The translations under genes were made by a program, and so were the position numbers. Under the pieces are notes generated by a model. It was not told where the DNA came from. It saw only the letters and a program-made list of their open reading frames with translations, and ran no database searches. A stretch of DNA of 33,321 bases from DASUSF01 sp036375275 (GTDB taxonomy: Bacteria > Pseudomonadota > Alphaproteobacteria > Geminicoccales > Geminicoccaceae): assembly GCA_036375275.1 (NCBI GenBank), contig DASUSF010000439.1:1-33321 (forward strand), read 5' to 3'. Every line of letters starts with the position of its first letter. Position 1 is the first letter of the stretch. Below, piece after piece: positions 15,804 through 23,611 of this stretch.

Positions 15804-16754
15804 TCAATCCGCACGTGGGTCCATGGCATCCTGCAGGCCATCGCCGAGAAAGTTGAACGAGATCACGGTGAGGAAGATCAGGCAGCCGGGCCAGACCGCA
15901 AGCCCGGGCGCCTGCCAGATCAGCTCCTGCGCGCCGGTGAGCATGTTGCCCCAGCTCGGCAGCGGCGGCTGGATGCCGAGGCCGAGAAAGCTCAGCACCG
16001 ATTCGACCAGGATGACGTTGCCGATCGAGAGCGTCGTCGCGACGATCACCGGCGAGGCGACGTTGGGCAGGATGTGGCGGCGCATGATGGTAAGCGGCCC
16101 GGCGCCGAGCGCTTCCGCGGCGCGGACGAAGTCCTGCTCGCGGAGCGAGAGGGTGGCGCCGCGCACCAGCCGCGCCGTGCCCGTCCAGCCGACCAGGGTC
16201 ACGATCACGAGGATTCGCCAGAGGCTCGCGTCCTCGTCCCGGATCAGCGCTTCGGGGAAGCCGAGCTTGCCGAGGTCGACCGCCGCGAGGACGATCAGCA
16301 GCGGCAGCAGCGGCAGGGCGATCACCGCGTCGACGAGTCGCATCAGGACCGCATCGGTGCGGCCGCCGAGGTAGCCGGCGAGCAGCCCGGCCGCGGTGCC
16401 GATCACCGCCGCCGCGACCGCGCCGGTGAGGCCGACGAACAGCGACACCCGGCCGCCCTCGAGCAGGCGGACCAGCACGTCGCGACCGAGCTCGTCGGTG
16501 CCGAGCGGATGGCGGGCGTCGGCCGGCGCGAAGCGGTTGAGCAGGTCGACCGCGTCCGGGTCGACCTCGAGCAGCCGCGCGACCAGGGGCGCGGCCAGGC
16601 TCGCGAGCAGCAGGACCACCAGCACGCCCCCCGAAGCGACCGCGAGGTGGTGGCGGAGAAAGCGGCGCAGCAGGAGCCGCCCGGGCGACGTCGGGCGGCG
16701 CGCGCTGCCGCGCCCGGCGGCCAGAGCGGCGGCGTGGGCGGGCTCAGCGGGCAT
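15804..16754 (-). CDS. ABC transporter permease, DppC/OppC family
   Basis: 316 aa. It has an N-terminal cytoplasmic tail, one helix (about 38-58), then the OppC-type segment HPLGTDELGRDVLVRLLEGG. The BPD_transp_1 core follows, with the ATPase-docking EAA-like loop AAEALGAGPLTIMRRHILPN. It ends with LSFLGLGIQPPLPSWGNML and the family's terminal FNFLGDGLQDAMDPR. It forms the inner-membrane channel together with the DppB-like protein. Its ATG (16754) overlaps the end of the DppB gene by 11 bp, so the two are translationally coupled. No DppD/DppF ATPase gene follows. Confidence 0.95.
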   Translation of the reverse strand: MPAEPAHAAALAAGRGSARRPTSPGRLLLRRFLRHHLAVASGGVLVVLLLASLAAPLVARLLEVDPDAVDLLNRFAPADARHPLGTDELGRDVLVRLLEGGRVSLFVGLTGAVAAAVIGTAAGLLAGYLGGRTDAVLMRLVDAVIALPLLPLLIVLAAVDLGKLGFPEALIRDEDASLWRILVIVTLVGWTGTARLVRGATLSLREQDFVRAAEALGAGPLTIMRRHILPNVASPVIVATTLSIGNVILVESVLSFLGLGIQPPLPSWGNMLTGAQELIWQAPGLAVWPGCLIFLTVISFNFLGDGLQDAMDPRAD

Positions 16755-17700
16755 AGCTGATCCGCGGGTCGAGCGCGGCGTACACCATGTCGGCGCCGAG
16801 GTTGGCGAGCAGGGTGACGAGGGTCGCGAACAGCAGGCCGACCAGCGCGAGGTTGAAGTCGTTGCCCATCACCGCGTCGTAGATCAGCTTGCCCATGCCG
16901 AGGTGCGCGAACATGGTCTCGACCACGAGCGCGCCCGAGAACAGGGTGCCGAAATCGAGCGCGAGGATGGTCACCACCGGGATCATGGCGTTCCTGAGCG
17001 CGTGGCCGGTCAGCACGACCCGAAAGCTCAGGCCCTTGGCGCGCGCCGTGCGCACGTAGTCGGCGCGGAGCGTCTCCAGCATCGCCGCGCGGGTGAAGCG
17101 GACCAGGCTCGCGGTCGACACGATGCTGAGCGTCATCACCGGCAGCACGAGGTGGCGCAGCCGGTCCAGCCAGCCGGCCCCGGCGCCGGCCGAGGTGCCG
17201 CTCGCCGGCAGCCAGCCGAGCTCGACCGCGAACAGCAGGATCAGCAGCAGCGCCAGCCAGAACGAAGGGATCGAGAACCCGGCGAAGGCGAACAGGTTGA
17301 TGCCGTAGTCGAGCCACGAGCGGGGACGGGCCGCGGCGAGCATCCCGGCCGGCAGAGCCACCAGCAGGGAGATCAGGAAGGCCGCCCCCATCAGCAGGCA
17401 GGTGTTGGCGAGCCGCGGCAGGAGCACGTCGAGCACCGGGACCGCGTACAGGCGCGAGAACCCGAAGTCGCCCTGAAGCGCGGCCACGAGCCAGTTCGCG
17501 TACCGCTCGAGCAGCGGCCGGTCCAGCCCGTAGAGCGCCTTCAGGCGCGCGACATCGGCCGAGGTCATGTTCGGGTCGCCGCTCGCCATCAGGTCGATCG
17601 GGTCGCCCGGCATCAGGCCGAGCAGGACGTAGACCACCAGCGACATGACGAGCAGGACCAGCCCGGCGCCGAGCAGCCGCCGGATCAGGAAGCTCAGCAC
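16744..17700 (-). CDS. ABC transporter permease, DppB/OppB family
   Basis: 318 aa. The start MLSFLIRRLLGAGLVLLVMS and VVYVLLGLMPGDPIDLM are typical of DppB/OppB. The EAA loop is RTARAKGLSFRVVLTGHALRN, and the C-terminus DMVYAALDPRISYAR is the family's canonical ending. It has about six membrane helices. The start codon is GTG at 17700, just 52 bp after the stop of the substrate-binding protein gene on the same strand. With DppC it should move peptides, or in relatives nickel, opines or glycosylated solutes, across the inner membrane. Confidence 0.95.
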   Translation of the reverse strand: MLSFLIRRLLGAGLVLLVMSLVVYVLLGLMPGDPIDLMASGDPNMTSADVARLKALYGLDRPLLERYANWLVAALQGDFGFSRLYAVPVLDVLLPRLANTCLLMGAAFLISLLVALPAGMLAAARPRSWLDYGINLFAFAGFSIPSFWLALLLILLFAVELGWLPASGTSAGAGAGWLDRLRHLVLPVMTLSIVSTASLVRFTRAAMLETLRADYVRTARAKGLSFRVVLTGHALRNAMIPVVTILALDFGTLFSGALVVETMFAHLGMGKLIYDAVMGNDFNLALVGLLFATLVTLLANLGADMVYAALDPRISYAR

Positions 17701-17752
17701 GCCAGGGGGCTGCCGGACGTCATGGGGGCGACGCTGCGCGGTGTTCGGAAGA

Positions 17753-19423
17753 TCAGGCCGGATCGGCCGCGTGCCAGGTCTCGATCCGAAGCGTCGAAGG
17801 GTCCTGATGGCCGGTCGGCACCACGCCTTCGAGCCAGAGCGGCCAGACGTGGGCGTCGGCGCGGAAGTAGAGCGGCAGGGCCGGCAGCTCGCTGGCGTAG
17901 ATCTCCTGGATCCGCCGCCACATCGCCTTCCGCTTCTCGCGGTCCAGCTCGCGCTCGATGTCCTCGAGCAGCTGGTCCATCTCGGCGTTCTTGAAGCCGG
18001 TGTAGTTCTGCCCCGACCAGCCGTTCGCCTCGCTCGGGATCTCCTCGGAGTGGAGGGTCGAACGCGGCACGTTCTCGGGCGAGCTGATCCAGGCGAACAT
18101 CGCCATGTGGTCGAAGCGCCGCTTGCTCGTGGTCTCGCCGAAGAACACCCGCGCCGGCTCGTTCTCGATCCTGACCTCGATCCCGAGCCGCTTCCACTGG
18201 CTCTGCAGCACCTGCTCGACCAGCTCGCGCGAGCGGTTGCCGGCGGTGGTCATCAGCGTGAAGGCGAGCCGCCGGCCGTCCGGCCCGTGCCGGATGCCGT
18301 TCCGGAGGTCGGCATAGCCCGCCTCGTCGAGCAGCGCCGCCGCCCGCTCGAGGTCCTCCTCGTAGTGCGGGATGTCGTCGGCGTGGACCCAGTCGAGCGG
18401 GCTGACGCTGGTGTGCGCGACCGGCTGCCGCCCTTCGAACAGCTGCTCGCTCAACGCCTGCCGGTCGAGGCCGAGGATCAGCGCCTGGCGGACCCGCCGG
18501 TCGGCGAGCACCGGGTCGTCGAGCATCAGGTCGACGTGCTCGTAGACGAGGCCCGGCTTGTAGGTGATCCGATAGGCGTCACCGTGGCGCTTCTCGAAGG
18601 CCAGCGCCTGGTCGACCGTGAGGCCGACCTCGCCCGGGATCATGTCGATCGAGCCGGAGAGCAGGTTCGCTTCCAGGGCCGCCGTGTTCTCGATCGCCTT
18701 GACCACGATCCGCTCGAAATAGGGGGCCTCGCCGTAGAAGGTCGGGTTGGGCTCGAGGGTGACGGATGCGCCGGGCGCGACCGCCGTGATCTTGTAGGGC
18801 CCGAACCAGAGGCCCGGGTTGGTCGTGTCGGTGTCGAACAGGGTCCGGTTCCGATACGTGCTCGGATCCGCCTCGAACCGCGCCCGCTCGAGATGCGCCG
18901 GGATCAGCTCGAAATCGTTGATCGCGTTGTACTCGAAGGTGACCCGGTCGACGTGCATGACGAAGGTCTTGTCGTCGACCACGTCGATCTCGAGGATCCG
19001 CCGGTACAGCTCGGCGTTGGTGACCCCGCTCTCCGGATGCTTGCCGACCTCGAGGGTGAACAGCACGTCGTCGGTGGTGACCGGGGTGCCGTCGCCCCAG
19101 GTCGCATCGGGCTGGATGGTGTAGGTGAGCGCGATCCCCTCGCCACCGTCCGCGAGCGGCTCGATCTCGGCGAGGCCGTTCTCGAGGGTCGGCAGCTCCG
19201 TGCACAGCATGCAGACCAGCTCCCAGTCGGGGTCGTAGGCCGTGAACGGGCGCTGGGCCATCGACAGCACGTACTTCTTGGCCATCATCGAATCGATGTT
19301 CGGGTGGAAGTTCGACGGGAACTGGGTGATGCCGATCGTGAGCTGCCTGGGCGCGGCTGCCGCCTCGTCCGCCAGCGTGCCGGCGAGCAGCGCGAGAATG
19401 AACGCGAGGGTCCGTCCAGCCAT
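17753..19423 (-). CDS. ABC transporter substrate-binding protein, family 5 (DppA/OppA type)
   Basis: 556 aa, periplasmic. The signal peptide is about residues 1-23 (MAGRTLAFILALLAGTLADE, then AAAA). Family 5 features include LTIGITQFPSNFHPNID near the start and the classic WGDGTPVTTDDVLFTLE ('w.dG.pvta.Dv.f'). VRQALILGLDRQALSEQLFEG ('R.Al..aidr..i') comes mid-protein, followed by RAAALLDEAGYADL. The C-terminal part ends in LPALPLYFRADAHVW. It delivers peptides or a related solute to the two permeases downstream. ATG 19423 has AAGGAG at good spacing. It is divergent from the PCu(A)C gene across 159 bp. Confidence 0.95.
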   Translation of the reverse strand: MAGRTLAFILALLAGTLADEAAAAPRQLTIGITQFPSNFHPNIDSMMAKKYVLSMAQRPFTAYDPDWELVCMLCTELPTLENGLAEIEPLADGGEGIALTYTIQPDATWGDGTPVTTDDVLFTLEVGKHPESGVTNAELYRRILEIDVVDDKTFVMHVDRVTFEYNAINDFELIPAHLERARFEADPSTYRNRTLFDTDTTNPGLWFGPYKITAVAPGASVTLEPNPTFYGEAPYFERIVVKAIENTAALEANLLSGSIDMIPGEVGLTVDQALAFEKRHGDAYRITYKPGLVYEHVDLMLDDPVLADRRVRQALILGLDRQALSEQLFEGRQPVAHTSVSPLDWVHADDIPHYEEDLERAAALLDEAGYADLRNGIRHGPDGRRLAFTLMTTAGNRSRELVEQVLQSQWKRLGIEVRIENEPARVFFGETTSKRRFDHMAMFAWISSPENVPRSTLHSEEIPSEANGWSGQNYTGFKNAEMDQLLEDIERELDREKRKAMWRRIQEIYASELPALPLYFRADAHVWPLWLEGVVPTGHQDPSTLRIETWHAADPA

Positions 19424-19544
19424 CGGGCACTCCTTCGAGTATCGTCGACCGCCATCGCACGATCGAACGTCCCGCCGCAAGGCGAAGACCGTGCCGCCGC
19501 CCGCCTGCGACGACCCCGCACCGTCGCGACGTGGTCCGAGGCGA

Positions 19545-19550
19545 TATGAT
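19545..19550 (+). promoter_or_regulatory. Candidate -10 box for the PCu(A)C gene
   Basis: TATGAT lies 33 bp before the start codon. No convincing -35 sits 17 bp upstream (CGTCGC), so this is weak. Confidence 0.3.
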
Positions 19551-19582
19551 CCTCGCGCAGGAACCGACCAGGGAGCAGCTTG

Positions 19583-20062
19583 ATGAAGGCTTGGTTGACG
19601 GCGGTCGTCCTCCTCGTCGCCGCCGGCGCCGTGCAGGGCGCCGAGATCCACCTCGACGACGCCTGGGTCAGGGTCTCGCTCGGCGCGGTGCCGAACAGCG
19701 CCGCCTACATGACCATCCGGAGCGACGCGCCCGACCGCCTGACCGGCGCGTCGAGCCCCGCGGCCAAGCGGGTCGAGCTGCACACCACCACGATGCACGC
19801 CGGCGTCTCGCAGATGCGGCGGCTCCAGGCGGTGGAGGTCGGGCCCGGCTCGCCTGCGGTCCTGCAGCCGGGCGGCATGCACCTGATGCTCCTCGGGCTG
19901 ACCGGGAGGCTCGAGGAGGGTGATGCGATCCGGCTCGACCTGGAGTTCGAGCAGGCCGGAACGGTCGCCGTGGAGGTGCCGGTGCGGGGCCTCCGGGCCG
20001 GCGGCGGTTCGGGCCACGGCCCTGGCGGCCACGGCTCGGGCGGCCACGGCTCGGGCGGCTGA
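19583..20062 (+). CDS. PCu(A)C periplasmic copper chaperone with Gly/His-rich tail
   Basis: 159 aa. The signal peptide is about 1-20 (ending VQGA). The exact copper-site pattern H-x10-M-x21-H-x-M is met by His68, Met79, His101 and Met103. PCu(A)C proteins bind Cu(I) in the periplasm and help metallate the CuA or CuB sites of cytochrome c oxidase, often with Sco. Residues from about 137 form a low-complexity GGGSGHGPGGHGSGGHGSGG-type tail encoded by 15-bp tandem units. It is not part of the family core and could add weak metal binding. ATG 19583 has GGGAG at 19571-19575. No sco gene is adjacent. Its TGA stop abuts the convergent neighbour's stop within one TGATCA palindrome. Confidence 0.93.
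   Translation: MKAWLTAVVLLVAAGAVQGAEIHLDDAWVRVSLGAVPNSAAYMTIRSDAPDRLTGASSPAAKRVELHTTTMHAGVSQMRRLQAVEVGPGSPAVLQPGGMHLMLLGLTGRLEEGDAIRLDLEFEQAGTVAVEVPVRGLRAGGGSGHGPGGHGSGGHGSGG
20014..20058 (+). repeat. 15-bp tandem repeat coding the His/Gly tail
   Basis: Three imperfect copies of GGCCACGGCTCGGGC encode G-H-G-S/P-G units at the end of the PCu(A)C gene. The last two copies are identical, suggesting recent slippage. Confidence 0.7.
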
Positions 20063-20065
20063 TCA
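20060..20065. other. Convergent stop codons sharing TGATCA
   Basis: TGA ends the PCu(A)C gene at 20062. TCA, the complement of TGA, ends the protease-like gene from 20063. The gap is zero. Confidence 0.9.
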
Positions 20066-20956
20066 GCTGCCGGGCGGCGGCGCGTCGGGGAGCAGCCCGC
20101 CCTCGAGCCGTTCGCCATCGATCCGGATCTCGCCGGCCCGGACCATCAGATACCAGCCGGCGTCGACCTTGAGCGGCTGCTCCGCCCAGTTCTTGCCGAA
20201 GGTCCGCTCGCCGAGCAGCCGGGCACCGGCGTAGCGGTGCAGCAGCGCCGCCAGGACCTCGGCGCTGCTCCGGGTGTCGGGGCCGATCAGCACGTCGAGG
20301 GGCCCGATCGTCGCGCGCCGCGGCGGGGCCGGGATGGCGAACACGATCACGCCGCGGCGGCCGACGATCCGGACGGCGCCGGGGCGGGCGCCGGTGAAGA
20401 TGCCGGCGACCTCGAGCATTCGGGCGATGCTGCCGCCGCGGTGCGTGCGCAGGTCGATCTCGAGCCGGTCGCCGGGGCGGAGCGCCGCGAGCGCGCCGAG
20501 CACCTGTCCGCTGGCGCGCCGGCCGAAGCGGTCGATCCGGATCCGGAGCACCCCCGGGGAGACCCGGTGGGCCAGGGTGACCGAACGCGGCACCACGCCG
20601 GCGCGGATCAGCTGCGGGTCCGCCTCCGGCACCGCCAGCAGCCGCGCACCCTCGGGCCAGGCCGCGGCGATGGTCTCGGCGGCGCAGCGGAGCTCGCCCG
20701 CGCACGCGCCCCGGACCGCCTCCAGGTCGGGCACCGCGCCCGCCGGGGCGTGCCGCGCGATCAGCGCCTCGAGCCGCTCGAAGCCGTCGCCCGCGTTCGC
20801 GTGGAAAGGCAGGCACAGAAGCGCGGCCACGAGCAGGGCGCTTGCACCTCGGCTGCGCCGCCGCCGCGCGGGCGGCGCGTGGCGCCGGGGCGCGCCCGCG
20901 ACCGCCGCAGCCCCGCTCCGCCGGACGATCCAGCGCCCGGTCAAGCGCCCGGTCAA
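20063..20956 (-). CDS. S41 (C-terminal processing) peptidase-like exported protein, no PDZ domain
   Basis: About 297 aa. A basic N-terminus and a hydrophobic stretch (ALLVAALLCLPFHANA) look like a signal peptide. LRIRIDRFGRRASGQVLGAL and LEIDLRTHRGGSIARMLEVA match the S41 core ('lilDLR.N.GG....a..ia..f'). The catalytic pair is visible as TRSSAE and GERTFGK: the first Ser of SSAE and the Lys are 25 residues apart, the same spacing as Ser430 and Lys455 of E. coli Tsp. No PDZ domain precedes it, so it is a short variant. The start is uncertain: there is no ATG, and TTG at 20956 or 20944 (within a 12-bp duplication) or GTG at about 20842 are options. It follows the beta-propeller gene by 8 bp. 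Confidence 0.7.
   Translation of the reverse strand: MTGRLTGRWIVRRSGAAAVAGAPRRHAPPARRRRSRGASALLVAALLCLPFHANAGDGFERLEALIARHAPAGAVPDLEAVRGACAGELRCAAETIAAAWPEGARLLAVPEADPQLIRAGVVPRSVTLAHRVSPGVLRIRIDRFGRRASGQVLGALAALRPGDRLEIDLRTHRGGSIARMLEVAGIFTGARPGAVRIVGRRGVIVFAIPAPPRRATIGPLDVLIGPDTRSSAEVLAALLHRYAGARLLGERTFGKNWAEQPLKVDAGWYLMVRAGEIRIDGERLEGGLLPDAPPPGS
20933..20956. repeat. 12-bp tandem duplication at the protease-like gene start
   Basis: GCGCCCGGTCAA occurs twice in direct succession. Read leftwards, each copy offers a TTG codon in frame with the S41-like gene. Confidence 0.75.
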
Positions 20957-20964
20957 TGGCGGTA

Positions 20965-22125
20965 TCAGTGGCAGTAGTTGAGCGCGCCGACCATGTGGGC
21001 GCCCCAGGGCGTCTCGCCGACGCCGTCGATCACCTTGACGAGCTTCCGGGCGCCGACGTCGATCACCGCCACCTGCCCGGTGCTGCCGAGGGCGACGTAG
21101 AGCTTCTTGCCGTCGGGCGTGACGACGCCCGTCTCGGGCGCCCCGGGGAGCGCGATCTCGCCGACCGGGACGAGCGCCTCGAGGTCGTAGATCAGCGCCT
21201 TCGACTCGCCGCGGCTGAGCACGAACGCCGTGCTCTCGAACCAGCCGGTGTTGACGCCGGTCATGTCGTGCGCGCCGGGCAGGCGCGCGACCTCCTCGAG
21301 GCGCGCGACGTCGATGATCGAGACCGTCCGGTCGCCGTTGTTGGGGACGATCATGAGCCGGCCGTCGGCGGTGGCGTACGCCCGCCACGGCTCGTCGCCG
21401 AGCTCGAGCGTGCGGACCGTGCGGCCGGCTTCGAGGTCGAGCACCGCGAGGCGGTCGCCCTCGCCGTAGGCGGCGAAGCCGAGCCGCCGGTCGGGCGTCG
21501 GCGTCACGCTGATCACGCCCTGGAAGCTGCCGTCGTCGGGCGCGGTTCCCGCCGCGAGGCCGGGCTCGCCGAGCGCGATCTCGTCGATCACGCGCCCGCT
21601 CCCGACATCGATCACGGAGACCAGCGGCGCTCCGAGGTTGCCCACGAACAACCGCTCGCCGCCGGGACCGAAGGTCATGTTGTGCGGCTGGTGCAGCCCG
21701 TCGATCCGGGCGATCTCCCGCTCCTCGGCGAGCGACACCAGCGAGACGCTCCCGGCGCCGATGTTGCCGACCGCGAGCAGGTCGCCGTCGGGTCCGAGCT
21801 CCATGTGCTCGGGCTCGTGGCCGAGGCGAACGGTGGCCCGCGCCTCGCCCGTCGCGAGGTCGACGATCGAGATGGTGTCGTCGGCGGTGTTGGTCGTCGC
21901 CATGCGCCCGAGAGCATCGCTGACCGCGACCTGGTGCGGCAACGCGCCGACCTCGATCCGCGCCACCACCTCGTCGCGCGCCGGATCGATCACGGCAACA
22001 TCGGCGGAATCGCGGTTCGGCACGAAGACATGGCCGTCCCATGCGCCGGCCGCGAGCGCGGGTGCCGCCGCGACGGCCGTTCCGATGCTGAAGCCGACGG
22101 AGATCCAGAGGCGGGTGCGGGGCAT
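20965..22125 (-). CDS. YncE-like seven-bladed beta-propeller periplasmic protein
   Basis: 386 aa. The signal peptide is about 1-26 (MPRTRLWISVGFSIGTAVAA, then APALAA). After it come repeated blades of about 40 residues with the 40-residue-repeat propeller pattern, such as GHVFVPNRDSADVAVIDPA, LLAVGNIGAGSVSLVSLAEE, RLFVGNLGAPLVSVIDVGSG, LMIVPNNGDRTVSIIDVARL and KLYVALGSTGQVAVIDVGA. Such proteins (YncE, surface-layer-like and cytochrome-d1-like propellers) bind proteins, nucleic acid or redox partners; none can be named here. ATG 22125 is preferred to ATG 22140, because GAGGA lies 6-10 nt before it and the signal peptide then begins cleanly. The protease-like gene follows by 8 bp, so a shared envelope role is plausible. 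Confidence 0.85.
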   Translation of the reverse strand: MPRTRLWISVGFSIGTAVAAAPALAAGAWDGHVFVPNRDSADVAVIDPARDEVVARIEVGALPHQVAVSDALGRMATTNTADDTISIVDLATGEARATVRLGHEPEHMELGPDGDLLAVGNIGAGSVSLVSLAEEREIARIDGLHQPHNMTFGPGGERLFVGNLGAPLVSVIDVGSGRVIDEIALGEPGLAAGTAPDDGSFQGVISVTPTPDRRLGFAAYGEGDRLAVLDLEAGRTVRTLELGDEPWRAYATADGRLMIVPNNGDRTVSIIDVARLEEVARLPGAHDMTGVNTGWFESTAFVLSRGESKALIYDLEALVPVGEIALPGAPETGVVTPDGKKLYVALGSTGQVAVIDVGARKLVKVIDGVGETPWGAHMVGALNYCH

Positions 22126-22226
22126 GGCTTTCCTCGTCATGGCGGAGGCTCGACCCGTCGAGCCTTAAGAGGCCCGGCCGCGGATGTCCATAAGCGGGCC
22201 CGCCGCCGTCCTCACCTAGCTGTTGT

Positions 22227-22257
22227 TTGACAAGACTCTGCGCTTGGACCAGCTTAT
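22227..22257 (+). promoter_or_regulatory. Candidate TRAP operon promoter
   Basis: A perfect -35 TTGACA at 22227-22232 stands out in this GC-rich DNA. The -10 is poor: CAGCTT at 17 bp or GCTTAT at 19 bp. An activator may compensate. Confidence 0.4.
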
Positions 22258-22306
22258 TCCGATCCGAGGATCGGGTGCTAAGACCGCAACCAACGGCGAC
22301 CCAGCA

Positions 22307-22342
22307 CGAGGCACGTCTGAACACCCGAGGCACGTCTGAACA
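22307..22342 (+). repeat. 17-bp direct repeat in the TRAP operon leader
   Basis: CGAGGCACGTCTGAACA occurs at 22307-22323 and again at 22326-22342, separated by CC (period 19 bp, about two helical turns). The second copy ends directly before the ribosome binding site GAGGAG of the dctP-like gene. Confidence 0.9.
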
Positions 22343-22356
22343 GAGGAGATCCGATC

Positions 22357-23499
22357 GTGAGCGAGATGAAGCGCAACGAGGCGCCGGCCGCACCAGCACG
22401 CCGCCGGTTCATCAAGGGAGCCGCCGTCGGCGCCGCCGGCGCAGGCGCGGCCCTGGCCGCCCCGGCCATCGTCCGGGCGCAGAGCACGACCCTCAAGATG
22501 CAGGGCTCGTGGGGACCGACCGACATCTTCAACGAGATGGCGGAAGACTACGTCAAGATGGTCAACGAGATGTCGGGCGGCGAGCTCAAGATCGACTACC
22601 TGGTCGGCGGGGCGGTCGTGAAGCCGTTCAGCGTCCAGGACGCGACCCACGCCGGCATTCTCGACGGCGCCCATACGGTGCCCGCCTACTGGTACGGCAA
22701 GAACAAGGCGGCGTCCCTGTTCGGCACCGGCCCGGTCTATGGCTGGGACGCGCACCAGTGCCTGGGCTGGATCTACTACGGCGGCGGCCAGGAGCTCTAC
22801 GACGAGCTCGTGCAGGACATCCTGGGCCTCAACCTGGTCGGCTTCTTCAGCACGCCGATGCCGACCCAGCCGCTCGGCTGGTTCAAGCAGGAGATCACCT
22901 CGGTCGACCAGATGAACGGCCTGAAGTACCGGACCGTCGGCCTCGCCACCGACGTCATGCAGACGATGGGCCTGGCGGTGACCCAGCTGCCCGGCGGCGA
23001 GATCGTGCCGGCCCTGGAGCGCGGCGTGATCGAGGCGTTCGAGTACAACAACCCGACCTCCGACCGTCGCTTCGGCGCCCAGGACGTCTCCAAGCACTAC
23101 ATGATGGGCAGCTACCACCAGAACAACGAGTTCTTCGAGATCATCTGGAACAAGGCCAAGTACCAGTCCCTGCCGGAGGGCCATCAGGCGATCCTGAAGT
23201 ACGCCGCGCAGGCCGCCTCGTCGAACAACCTGTGGAAGGCGTTCGACCAGTACTCGACGGACTTCACGGGGCTGCGGCAGGAGGACGGCGTCAACGTCTA
23301 CCGGACGCCGGAAGACATCCTCAAGGCGCAGCTCGCGGCGTGGGACACCGTCGTCGAGAACCTCAGCTCGGACGACTTCTTCAAGCGGGTGATCGACTCG
23401 CAGAAGGCCTGGGGCCAGCGGGTCGGGCAGTACATGATCTTCAACCAGTCGGACCCGAAGCTGGCCTACGAGCACTACTTCGGCGCGCTCGGCTTCTAG
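22357..23499 (+). CDS. TRAP transporter substrate-binding protein (DctP family), Tat-exported
   Basis: 380 aa. The N-terminus has a twin-arginine signal (ARRRFIKGAAVGAAGAG...), with likely cleavage after IVRAQ (about residue 42). The mature start TTLKMQGSWGPTDIFNEMAE, VPAYWYGKNKAASLFGTGP and IYYGGGQELYDEL resemble the TakP / mannitol-chloroaromatic branch of DctP proteins, which bind 2-oxo acids or other carboxylates through a conserved Arg. GLKYRTVGLATDVMQTMG holds the 'lkiR..g' arginine. The GTG start at 22357 follows GAGGAG. It is the first gene of an operon with dctQ, dctM and an amidase. The substrate cannot be fixed; a carboxylate or an amide-bearing acid is inferred. Confidence 0.92.
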   Translation: MSEMKRNEAPAAPARRRFIKGAAVGAAGAGAALAAPAIVRAQSTTLKMQGSWGPTDIFNEMAEDYVKMVNEMSGGELKIDYLVGGAVVKPFSVQDATHAGILDGAHTVPAYWYGKNKAASLFGTGPVYGWDAHQCLGWIYYGGGQELYDELVQDILGLNLVGFFSTPMPTQPLGWFKQEITSVDQMNGLKYRTVGLATDVMQTMGLAVTQLPGGEIVPALERGVIEAFEYNNPTSDRRFGAQDVSKHYMMGSYHQNNEFFEIIWNKAKYQSLPEGHQAILKYAAQAASSNNLWKAFDQYSTDFTGLRQEDGVNVYRTPEDILKAQLAAWDTVVENLSSDDFFKRVIDSQKAWGQRVGQYMIFNQSDPKLAYEHYFGALGF

Positions 23500-23519
23500 A
23501 CCGGCGGCCACGTCACCAC

Positions 23520-23548
23520 GAGGGGCGGTGCCGGCGGCGCCGCCCCTC
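23520..23548 (+). terminator. Intercistronic hairpin between dctP-like and dctQ-like genes
   Basis: GAGGGGCGGTGCC and GGCGCCGCCCCTC form a 13-bp stem (one G-T pair) with a 3-nt loop, 20 bp after the dctP stop. There is no T-tract. In binding-protein operons such a structure often stabilises the upstream mRNA or lowers downstream expression, giving excess binding protein; that role is inferred. Confidence 0.7.
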
Positions 23549-23611
23549 CGACACCGGATGCCGGCGCGCGGTGGGCCCGGCAAGCGGCCTGAGGAGGAGA
23601 AGAGCCGCGCC

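Noticed and set aside
20063..22399. A 778-codon leftward frame covering the protease and the propeller
   Set aside because: Only its last part has the S41-like motifs. The rest is an off-frame reading of the propeller gene.
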